A stretch of DNA of 16,369 nucleotides, from NCBI GenBank assembly GCA_026419705.1, contig JANZYY010000045.1, forward strand, positions 1 to 16,369, written 5' to 3'. Origin of the DNA: Fischerella sp. (lineage in GTDB: Bacteria; Cyanobacteriota; Cyanobacteriia; Cyanobacteriales; Nostocaceae). Made by a program: the position numbers and the translations under genes. Positions 1 to 6,691 of the stretch are shown in pieces. The notes under the pieces are model-generated. The model ran no database searches and was not told the origin of the DNA. It worked only from the letters and a program-made list of their open reading frames with translations. Numbering within the stretch: the first letter of the stretch is position 1; each line of letters starts with the position of its first letter.

Positions 1-812
1 CAGCGATGCTCTACTAACTCGCTAATTGCCATTTTCAGGGCAGCGAAGGAACTAGCACAAGCAGCATCAACTGTACAATTTATCCCGCCTAAATTTAAGC
101 GGTTGGCAATGCGTCCGGCAATTACGTTAGCCAACATACCTGGGAATGCATTCTCATCCCATTTCACATAGGCACTTTTAATTTTCTCGATAATCTTTTG
201 GGTATCTTCATCAGATAAGCCACTGCTTCTGAGTGCTTTTTCCCAAATGGGATATTGTAGGCGTGCAGCCAGGGGAACTCCTAGTTTCAGTGCAGCTGAA
301 CCCAGGATCACGCCTACAGTTTCGCGATTAAACTCGCGATTTTCTGTATAGCCAGCATCTTCCATCGCCTGTTTGGCAACTAGCAAACTTAACAGTTGCG
401 AAACATCCGTAACCTCTAAGATATTTGGTGGAATGCCAAACTCCATTGGGTTAAAATCAATACCGGGTATAAATCCACCTCTTTTGCAATAGGTTTTGTC
501 TTCTGGCGTTCTGGGATTGGGGTCGTAGTAATCCTCTACACTCCAGTGTGTTGATGGAATGTCAGTAATGCAATCGAGTTTGTTAACAATATTTTGCCAA
601 TATTCCTGCAAGTTTCTGGCTTGAGGAAATAAAGAAGCCATACCAATTATGGCGATAGGATTATGTTGCAATTTTCTGTTAATTTTTTCGATTGGCATTG
701 ATCGCTCCGACATCTTTTTTTTGACCTCAATAAACCTCACCAAAGCCTTTTCACAATCGTTTATCTGTTCTTCAAATTGCGCCAAGGCAATATCAATTGA
801 ATGAGCAGACAT
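1..812 (-). CDS. hglE: HglE-like polyketide synthase, N-terminal part (ketosynthase domain; gene runs off the window)
   Basis: Only the first 270 codons are present; the frame stays open to the window edge. Translation gives a roughly 45-residue helical, Lys/Glu-rich leader, then a beta-ketoacyl synthase domain starting at NPIAIIGMASLFPQA (about residues 49-63). The active-site Cys is C252, in VDAACASS. The domain resembles the HglE/PfaA class of iterative synthases, which in heterocystous cyanobacteria build the C26-C28 polyhydroxy alcohol of heterocyst glycolipids. The start is the ATG at 812-810; an internal Met around residue 34 is possible, and no strong Shine-Dalgarno is seen. The gene points away from the hgdB-hglT run, as I recall for hglE and hgdB in Anabaena PCC 7120. 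Heterocystous genomes can carry more than one hglE-type gene, and without the acyltransferase/ACP part I cannot say which paralogue this is. Confidence 0.82.
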   Translation of the reverse strand, partial: MSAHSIDIALAQFEEQINDCEKALVRFIEVKKKMSERSMPIEKINRKLQHNPIAIIGMASLFPQARNLQEYWQNIVNKLDCITDIPSTHWSVEDYYDPNPRTPEDKTYCKRGGFIPGIDFNPMEFGIPPNILEVTDVSQLLSLLVAKQAMEDAGYTENREFNRETVGVILGSAALKLGVPLAARLQYPIWEKALRSSGLSDEDTQKIIEKIKSAYVKWDENAFPGMLANVIAGRIANRLNLGGINCTVDAACASSFAALKMAISELVEHR

Positions 813-849
813 AGAAAACTAGTCTAATCTTTGATAATGTGGATGCTAG

Positions 850-887
850 AACTGCTACAATTTCTGTAGCGAATTAATGTAGCAGTT
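850..887 (-). promoter_or_regulatory. Inverted repeat with two alternative pairings upstream of hglE
   Basis: A perfect 10-bp inverted repeat (AACTGCTACA at 850-859, TGTAGCAGTT at 878-887) has an 18-nt spacer. The spacer holds TGTAGC (865-870), which can also pair with GCTACA (854-859) as a 6-bp stem with a 5-nt loop. The two pairings exclude each other. The element lies 38-75 bp upstream of the hglE ATG, so it could be an operator or a 5'-leader structure. The pairing is seen directly; the role is inference. Confidence 0.45.
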
Positions 888-1017
888 ATCCTATGCACAA
901 AAGCTAAATACTTGTACTGGCATTCATGCTAAATAGCAAATGTCACCCTGATGAGTAGACACTTTGCCTGATGAAAATCATCTCGGCTAAGTCTGTTGCG
1001 ATCAAATAAAAAAAATA

Positions 1018-1296
1018 TTACACAGCGCTCGACTCATGAGATTCTGGTAGTAGGTCGATAACGTTGTTGTAACTAGTGAAGTAGTCTTGCAGTGCATTAG
1101 CTGCTTGACCGGTGAACTCAATCCATTCGTGATGATGGTGATTGGTGGAGATGCTTTCCAGCTGGAATAACGAAAACTTGGGAGTAACTAAGAGGATAGA
1201 AATACTTTTTTCTCCAGAGCCAGTTTGATTATCTAGCTTAACTGCGGCAATGTAATTAGTGTTAATGACAACGTTTTGAATCTTAATGAATGCCAT
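1018..1296 (-). CDS. Small conserved-looking hypothetical protein (92 aa)
   Basis: The function is not recognised. The chosen start is the ATG at 1296-1294 (MAFIKIQNVVINTNYIAAVKL...), giving 92 residues. A longer frame from a TTG at 1341 would start inside a 12-bp palindrome that overlaps a promoter-like sequence, so it was not chosen. GGAAG lies about 11 nt upstream of the ATG and could be a weak ribosome binding site. The protein is predicted soluble and beta-rich in its first 60 residues. It has no signal peptide or membrane segment. A four-His run (NHHHHEW) lies mid-protein and an acidic, Ser-rich tail at the end. It sits between the ParB-like gene and hglE, same strand, 205 bp upstream of hglE. 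The opening resembles small cyanobacterial hypothetical proteins I have seen, but I cannot name a family. Confidence 0.6.
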   Translation of the reverse strand: MAFIKIQNVVINTNYIAAVKLDNQTGSGEKSISILLVTPKFSLFQLESISTNHHHHEWIEFTGQAANALQDYFTSYNNVIDLLPESHESSAV

Positions 1297-1312
1297 AGCA
1301 GTTTCGACTTCC

Positions 1313-1359
1313 AAGATAATATATTCTATGAATTTTGTCAAACTTTTTTTGACAAAATT
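1313..1359 (-). promoter_or_regulatory. Candidate promoter with a 12-bp palindrome over the -35 box
   Basis: On the minus strand TTGACA (1341-1336) is followed after 17 nt by TATCTT (1318-1313), a plausible sigma-70-type promoter ending 17 bp before the ATG of the small gene. The -35 hexamer lies inside a perfect 12-bp inverted repeat, AATTTTGTCAAA (1331-1342) and TTTGACAAAATT (1348-1359), with a 5-nt spacer. A palindrome over a -35 box is a typical operator position. The symmetry is seen; promoter and operator roles are inferred. Confidence 0.4.
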
Positions 1360-1920
1360 GTTACAGAAAAATATCTCCTCCGATCCGAATTCATGAGCAA
1401 ATTCACCAAATAATTGAACTCGTAATTAATGATGGCAATTAGGCTTTTTAGTGTTTAGTTGTCCGCTTTCAAAGAACTAACTAATTTGCCTTGCCGCTGA
1501 AATAATGAGAATTAACAACAACATTAGCATGGCGAGCGTCAACAGGACTGTTCGTGAAAGGCAATTTTAAAAAAACTAATGGAAATCATCAAGCAGTTTA
1601 AGGTAGTAACTTTACTTACTTTTATTTAGTAGCAAATCACTTTCAGTTCCAAGTATTTGATCTGACATGGTCAGAGAACTTTTGGACTGCGTCAAAATTT
1701 GTTGAGGATGAGCAGACACATATTAAGTGAATGTTAATCAATAACAGAATGGTTACTTGGTGTCTTTATACCTTGGTGGTTAATAAAATTTGTTTTTGAA
1801 CAACATAGAGTCGTAGCGGTTGACCGCAGGGTAGACACAAACACACAAAGAAAACATATTGTTTGGGATTGCAATACTAAAGGGTTGCTTTTAACACCTA
1901 ATCTTTAACAAAATTGGTTT
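1360..1920. other. Non-coding gap between the small gene and the ParB-like gene
   Basis: About 560 bp, AT-rich, with no credible open frame on either strand. It holds a dispersed-repeat copy at 1756-1780 and a degenerate palindromic repeat, GCGGTTGACCGC, inside 1812-1834. One GTA-N8-TAC match, the NtcA core, lies at 1606-1619 without a well-placed -10 box; several such matches are expected by chance in 16 kb. No terminator with a U-tract is seen after the ParB-like gene. Confidence 0.5.
1756..1780 (+). repeat. Dispersed repeat copy, CTTGGTGTCTT...CTTGGTGGT type
   Basis: This stretch matches, with small changes, those at 4072-4092, 11114-11137 (inverted partner at 11158-11182) and 13370-13397. 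The shared parts are GTGTCTT and TTGGTGGTT or TTAGTGGTT. All copies are intergenic or just outside likely gene starts. Confidence 0.6.
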
Positions 1921-3264
1921 TTATTTATCACTTTTGTCTGCTTGTTTTCCCGTCCACTGCTCCCAGCGCCTAATTCCGCGGCTGACTAATTCCGGGTTCT
2001 CATCTCCGATAAAACAGATACGCCCCAATCTTTCACAAGCAATGAGAATTTCACCATTTCCCATGAACGGAGCAATCACAAATTTATCTTGGTGACTGGT
2101 GTATAAATTAATGAGGTAATTGACTATTCCTTCTATGCCTTCAACATTGATTGGTATTTGAGGGTTAGATATTAATTGGCGAGAAAAAATGCCTATATAC
2201 AAATTGTCAATTATCAGTTCATATTGAAATGGCATTCGAGTCCGGCTGCAAAATTTGTAAACATTGTCCTGGGAACGCACCACAGCAACAATCCGCGCTT
2301 CATCGATTAAATAATCATGATTCCAAGTTGGTGATAGGGTTGCGATCGCCAAAGCCGCATTCGAGGGCAACAGTTCCCGAAATTCTTTGCTGCTAGTATC
2401 GCTACAATAAACTAAGTGCCTACCAAGCATCAATTCGTCACCAACTTTGACTCTTGGTTCCCTGACATTAACAGTTGCTTTCTTAACAGGTTGTTCTGCT
2501 TGCAGTGGTACTTTCTTAACAGCTGACTTTGCTTGTTTTTGTGCCATTGCACTTTTGAAAGCTAGCAACTGTAACTCTTTTTGCTTGGCTCGTGCTTCTT
2601 TAGCCAAGATAGCTTGTCGTTCGGCTTCTTGTTGCTCTCCCTTGGCTTTGGCTAGTTGTGCAGCCTTTTCTGCTTCTTCTGCCAACAGACGTTCTTTAGT
2701 TGCAGTTCTGGCGATCTCTAATTGAGTTGTTGTACTTTTAGCCAGTGGTGTTTCTTTAATGATCTGTTTAACTTCTGGGTGAATTGCTTTGGCTATCTGC
2801 AAGCCTTGTTGCAAAGTACGTTCGGAGTAGCCAGCTTTTTTTGCCATTTCCCGAGTAGTTTTGACAGGTGGTGCAATGGTTGCACTACCTTTGAGAGTGT
2901 ATTGATTATCTCCTGCTTTCGCTCTCAATCCCATATGCTGAAGAATTTGCTCTCGTTCTAACCACAGTTCATGACGCTCTAGGGGTTCTAGCTCGTTGCG
3001 GATCAAATTCTCGTCAATCTCGGCTAGACGAGCTTGCTCAGCATCTTCATAATTAACAATATTGCACTCAATTTCCTGCAAACCCAGCATTTGACAAGCT
3101 GTCAGACGGTGCAGCCCAGCAATCAGGTTATAATTTTGGTCTACTGTAATGGGATTCAGTAGCCCATTAGCTTGAATAGATTCTTTTAAATCTCTAACTT
3201 TTTCGCCATTTAATGGACGGCGGTTCACACCAATTTTAATTTTGTCTATAGGTATTCTAGGCAT
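1921..3264 (-). CDS. ParB-like protein fused to a degenerate DNA methyltransferase-like domain (447 aa)
   Basis: Residues 1-90 look like a ParB/Srx N-terminal domain: NRRPLNGEKVRDLKESI, then LIAGLHRLTACQMLG, where GLHR replaces the usual GERR/GEHR. A helix-turn-helix candidate lies at about 136-160 (TTREMAKKAGYSERTLQQG). Residues 190-250 form an Ala/Glu/Lys-rich coiled coil. Residues 274-440 follow the layout of beta-class N4/N6 DNA methyltransferases found in ParB-methylase fusions: VGDELMLGRHLVYCSDT, then an expected DPPY site reading LSPTW (310-314), then APFMGNGEILIACERLGR (398-415). F400, G402 and G404 of FxGxG are kept, but the preceding Asp is Ala and the catalytic DPPY is gone. Methylation activity is therefore unlikely, and DNA binding or regulation is more plausible. 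It lies between two HGL transcription units, in hglE's direction. The start is the ATG at 3264; no Shine-Dalgarno is seen. Confidence 0.82.
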   Translation of the reverse strand: MPRIPIDKIKIGVNRRPLNGEKVRDLKESIQANGLLNPITVDQNYNLIAGLHRLTACQMLGLQEIECNIVNYEDAEQARLAEIDENLIRNELEPLERHELWLEREQILQHMGLRAKAGDNQYTLKGSATIAPPVKTTREMAKKAGYSERTLQQGLQIAKAIHPEVKQIIKETPLAKSTTTQLEIARTATKERLLAEEAEKAAQLAKAKGEQQEAERQAILAKEARAKQKELQLLAFKSAMAQKQAKSAVKKVPLQAEQPVKKATVNVREPRVKVGDELMLGRHLVYCSDTSSKEFRELLPSNAALAIATLSPTWNHDYLIDEARIVAVVRSQDNVYKFCSRTRMPFQYELIIDNLYIGIFSRQLISNPQIPINVEGIEGIVNYLINLYTSHQDKFVIAPFMGNGEILIACERLGRICFIGDENPELVSRGIRRWEQWTGKQADKSDK

Positions 3265-4159
3265 AATTACTATTTTTTTCTGTCGTCAGTGAAAATACCA
3301 ACAAGACGATAAACCCAATATTATTTCACCAGTCCGATCAAAAACGTGAAATTTTTGAGAAATCTGATGAGAATGTCTTATGATTCCTGGTTAGGAAGTA
3401 ACGGTGATTGACTTAGTAACTCTAGTGAAGGAAATCGCGATCAAAAAGTTCCCCATCTCAGTTGCGAGGCTAATAACAAAAACTGATTGTTTGTATTCAT
3501 CTCCAAATAAGAAGGAGGGTAGTTCACATCTTGCACCAATTGCAACAGCGGCCAGGCAAGCCTCCAAATCCTCGTGACCAACTTTCAGGCTGGTTTAGAA
3601 TAAAAGTAATTTTTGCAACTTTGACATTGGCTTGACAGCATCAAACTTTTTTGCCATACTGGAAAGCAAGTTTTTTGATGCCAAAATTATTGTCGCTTCG
3701 TTAGTTCTCTCATTAGTTTTACATCACTTTGGGAATATTTTTGCTGATGTTGAGTAATGGCAAAGTACAGGATATTTTAGTACAAAACCTCCACAGATTT
3801 TGGAGTTGATTTGTTTGTACCAATACAGCATTCATAACTCCTTTTTGATTAAATGGGAGACTAAGCTGGTCAATCAATAAGCGTTGCATATTAACTCTAA
3901 CAGCTGTCCTTGCTCGCTGGTCATTAGTAATTTGTATTTATAAAAAACTAATGACAGTCTTAAACAAAAAAATTGCTATTTCGACACATATCAACTTAGA
4001 AATTTCCGTGACATAAACAAAGCCCGCGCGTAATGGCACTAGAAAGAAAGAGAATACAAATTTCTCTGCATGTCTTTGTGTCTTGGTGGTTCAAAAAACT
4101 TTAACCACTTCGTGTTGACTCTTAAAATTTTAGCGTTTTTACCAACAACCAACAACAAT
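3265..4159. other. Long non-coding region upstream of hgdB
   Basis: About 895 bp separate the divergent starts of the ParB-like gene and hgdB. No open frame of credible length or composition was found. Visible structure: a 9-bp inverted repeat GTCATTAGT/ACTAATGAC (3920-3928, 3947-3955) whose 18-nt spacer contains TATAAA (3939-3944), a dispersed-repeat copy at 4072-4092, and short ACCAACA repeats just before the hgdB ATG. No full GTA-N8-TAC site was found by eye; GTA-N8-AAC is present at 3606. Divergent promoters must lie here, but I cannot place them. Confidence 0.5.
4072..4092 (+). repeat. Dispersed repeat copy upstream of hgdB
   Basis: GTCTTTGTGTCTTGGTGGTTC belongs to the same family as the copies at 1756, 11114 and 13370. 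An upstream in-frame ATG at 4070 would read through this repeat, which argues that translation starts later, at 4160. Confidence 0.6.
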
Positions 4160-5359
4160 ATGACAACAGACAGGAAAAGCCTATTTTTTGGAAAACCCGT
4201 AGCTAGGTGGGGAATTTTTTTGGCAGTTTCTATTGCTTTAGCTACCGGATTAGTATCTTTTTTTCATTTGTTAATGTTTCGTTCTAACGTTCAAACTCAA
4301 CCACAAAAGGCGAGCAAAACAGCGCCAGCCAGAGTTGCAGTGACTGCTTTAGGACGTTTAGTACCTGATGGAGAAGTAACCCAGTTGTCTGCTCCCAGTT
4401 CACTGACTGGTGTGCGAGTAGAAAAACTTTTAGTTAAGGAAGGAGACGAGATCAAAGCAGGACAAGTAGTAGCGTTACTAGAAGGATACGCTCGTTCTCT
4501 AGCAGCGGTGCAACAGGCTGTAGACAATGTTCAAGTTGCTCAAGCTAAATTAGCACAAGTAAAAGCTGGGGCGAAAACAGGTGATATTAATGCTCAAAAA
4601 GCAGCGATCGCCCAAATAGAGTGGCAATTACAAGGAGAAGTAAATGCGCAAAAAGCAGCGATCGCCAGCCTTCAGGCCCAAGTAAATAATGCCCAAACCG
4701 AGAACGCCCGATATCAACAGCTATACAAAGAAGGTGCAGTTTCTGCATCTACAGCAGCTAGTAAATCCTTGCAACTAGAAACACTGCAACAGCAGCTTAC
4801 CGAAGCCAAAGCAACCCTTAACCGTACAGTAGACACTCTCCAAGAGCAACTGAGAGAAGCAAAAGCCAAACTCGGGAGTATTAAAGAGGTACGTCCAACA
4901 GATGTGCGGTTAGCAGAAGCCGAACTCAAAACAGCAATATCTGCTGTTAAAAAAGCCAAAGCAGAACACGATTTAACTTATGTTAAATCTCCTATCGATG
5001 GTAAAGTTTTGAAAGTTCACGCCAAATCAGGAGAAGTAGTCGCCTCCACGGGAATTATTGAGGTAGGTAAAACCTCTCAAATGCACGTCATTGCAGAAGT
5101 TTATCAAACCGACATCCAGAAAGTACGTGTCGGTCAAAAAGCTATTATTACCAGCACAGCTTTTCCTGGAAAAAAGCTGCAAGGAACAGTCAGCGAAATA
5201 GGTTTGGTAGTTGACAGACAGAACATCTTAAGCATCAATCCAGGAGCAGATACAGACCGCAGAGTAATTCAAGTCAAAATCCGCATTGATAATCCAGCAG
5301 ATAGCCAACAAGTTGCTGGTTTAACCAACTTACAGGTAGATGTGGCGATCAAAATTTAG
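4160..5359 (+). CDS. hgdB: HgdB/DevB-type membrane-fusion protein of a glycolipid exporter
   Basis: A HlyD/RND-type periplasmic adaptor of 399 aa from the ATG at 4160. The frame is open to an ATG at 4070, but the extra 30 residues derive from repeat DNA. Residues 17-39 form one membrane anchor. Residues 62-110 are the first half of a lipoyl-like domain (GRLVPDGEVTQLSAPS, LLVKEGDEIKAGQVVALLEG). About 112-270 form a long coiled-coil hairpin rich in Ala, Gln and Lys. SPIDGKVLKVHAKSGEVV (277-294) closes the lipoyl domain, followed by a beta-barrel domain to the end. In Anabaena, DevB and HgdB link an inner-membrane ABC permease to TolC (HgdD) so that glycolipids reach the heterocyst envelope. hgdC follows after 55 bp, presumably in one transcript. 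A repeated NAQKAAIA block (N144, N162), each ending in a HIP1 site, suggests slippage or duplication in the coiled coil. A different DevB paralogue cannot be excluded. Confidence 0.85.
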   Translation: MTTDRKSLFFGKPVARWGIFLAVSIALATGLVSFFHLLMFRSNVQTQPQKASKTAPARVAVTALGRLVPDGEVTQLSAPSSLTGVRVEKLLVKEGDEIKAGQVVALLEGYARSLAAVQQAVDNVQVAQAKLAQVKAGAKTGDINAQKAAIAQIEWQLQGEVNAQKAAIASLQAQVNNAQTENARYQQLYKEGAVSASTAASKSLQLETLQQQLTEAKATLNRTVDTLQEQLREAKAKLGSIKEVRPTDVRLAEAELKTAISAVKKAKAEHDLTYVKSPIDGKVLKVHAKSGEVVASTGIIEVGKTSQMHVIAEVYQTDIQKVRVGQKAIITSTAFPGKKLQGTVSEIGLVVDRQNILSINPGADTDRRVIQVKIRIDNPADSQQVAGLTNLQVDVAIKI

Positions 5360-5414
5360 CCACTCCCAGCATCGTTAAATTACTCGCAAAACTACAATCC
5401 CAAAAGCTGGAATC

Positions 5415-6593
5415 ATGGTGTTTAAAATTCCTTTGGCATGGCTGCAACTAGTCAGAAACAGAATTCGTTCTTTAGTAGCTGTAGCTGGCATAGGTTTTAT
5501 TGTGATTTTGATGTTTATGCAACTTGGATTTCAAGATGCACTTTACTCTAGTGCTACCCAAGTGCATCGCAATCTCCAAGGCGATTTATTTTTAGTCAGT
5601 TCCCAATATAAATCATTGACTGCAATTCAGAGCTTTTTTCGGACTCGATTGTACCAAGCCTTAGGGTTTAGCGGTGTAGAGTCAGTTAGCCCCATGTATT
5701 TAGGATTTGCCAAATTTAAGAATCCTGAAAACGGCGAGAAATATTCTATCTATGTGATTGGTTTTGAACCAGGTAGACCTGTAATAAATTTGGCAGAAGT
5801 GGAGAAAAATATAGATAAAATTAAAGTCCCCGATGTCGTGCTTTTTGACCGCAATTCTCGACCAGAATTTGGACCAGTTGCTCAGAAATTTATTCAAGAA
5901 AATACCGAACAAATACTTGAAATATTTCCCTTTGATTCATTAAGAGGTTATAGAGTCAGAGTCGGTGGATTATTCGGCTTAGGTCCATCCTTTGGCGTAG
6001 ATGGCAACTTAATAGTCAGTGATACAACTTTCTTGAGGATATTTCCTAACAGTCGTCCTGCTGAAATGATAGATGTGGGTGTCATCAAACTTCAACCAGG
6101 TGCAAATCCTGAAAAGGTTTTAGAGGAACTCAAAGCCAATTTACCAAATGATGTGAAAATTTTTACTCACCAAGAATTTATTGATTTTGAGAAACAATAT
6201 TGGGCGACCAGAACTCCTATTGGTTTTATCCTGAATCTGATGCTAACAATGGCATCAGTGGTTGGTATTGTGATTGTCTATCAAATCCTTTACAGTAATA
6301 TTTCTACTCAACTGGTCGCCTACGCGACATTAAAAGCTATAGGCTATGAAAATAACTACTTATTAAATGTCGTGTTTCAACAAGCTCTGATTCTGTCAGT
6401 ATTTGGCTACATTCCAGGATTTATTATTTCCATCTTCCTATATGACTTTGCCATGGAAGCAACTAAATTACCAATTATGATGAGCTTTCAGAATGCAGCA
6501 ATTGTTCTCATATCAACAATACTGATGTGTATGACTTCAGGAGCACTGGCTATCAATAAACTCCGCTCTACAGACCCAGCAGATATTTTCTAA
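5415..6593 (+). CDS. hgdC: HgdC/DevC-type ABC transporter permease
   Basis: A 392-aa MacB/FtsX-type permease. One membrane helix at about 19-39 is followed by a large periplasmic domain (40-265), then three helices at about 271-293, 321-344 and 358-380. This is the one-plus-three layout of DevC proteins, and the C-terminus ends RSTDPADIF as DevC homologues typically do. It would sit in the plasma membrane with HgdB and use ATP hydrolysed by a separate DevA-type subunit. No ATPase gene follows: the next gene is the epimerase hgdA. As I recall, this orphan arrangement is also that of hgdBCA in Anabaena PCC 7120, where hgdB and hgdC mutants have an altered glycolipid layer. The start is the ATG at 5415. 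The stop (TAA, 6591-6593) overlaps an ATG at 6593, which I do not take as the start of hgdA. Confidence 0.88.
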   Translation: MVFKIPLAWLQLVRNRIRSLVAVAGIGFIVILMFMQLGFQDALYSSATQVHRNLQGDLFLVSSQYKSLTAIQSFFRTRLYQALGFSGVESVSPMYLGFAKFKNPENGEKYSIYVIGFEPGRPVINLAEVEKNIDKIKVPDVVLFDRNSRPEFGPVAQKFIQENTEQILEIFPFDSLRGYRVRVGGLFGLGPSFGVDGNLIVSDTTFLRIFPNSRPAEMIDVGVIKLQPGANPEKVLEELKANLPNDVKIFTHQEFIDFEKQYWATRTPIGFILNLMLTMASVVGIVIVYQILYSNISTQLVAYATLKAIGYENNYLLNVVFQQALILSVFGYIPGFIISIFLYDFAMEATKLPIMMSFQNAAIVLISTILMCMTSGALAINKLRSTDPADIF

Positions 6594-6598
6594 TGCAT

Positions 6599-6681
6599 TG
6601 TTGGTTGATAGTTCATTGTTGTTTGGGTAAAAACAACAAACAACTAACAAACAACCAACAAACAACAACCAACAATCAACA
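6599..6681. repeat. Heptanucleotide repeats forming an inverted pair between hgdC and hgdA
   Basis: Seven consecutive 7-mers of the type ACAACAA/ACCAACA/ATCAACA run from 6633 to 6681. They face a looser complementary stretch at 6599-6624 (TTGTTGGTTGATAGTTC and onward). The resulting hairpin would sit in the hgdC-hgdA transcript just before the hgdA start. Confidence 0.7.
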
Positions 6682-6691
6682 TAGAATTAGC

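Noticed and set aside
1606..1619. GTA-N8-TAC match to the NtcA core
   Set aside because: A six-base match is expected several times in 16 kb, and no properly spaced -10 box follows on either strand.
2447..2961. Two plus-strand frames inside the ParB-like gene
   Set aside because: They are Cys/Ser/Ala-rich shadows of the coiled-coil coding sequence on the other strand.
6593..6691. Upstream extension of hgdA from the ATG overlapping the hgdC stop (TAATG)
   Set aside because: The 33 extra residues are encoded by heptamer repeat DNA and are low-complexity; the Rossmann fold starts right after the ATG at 6692.
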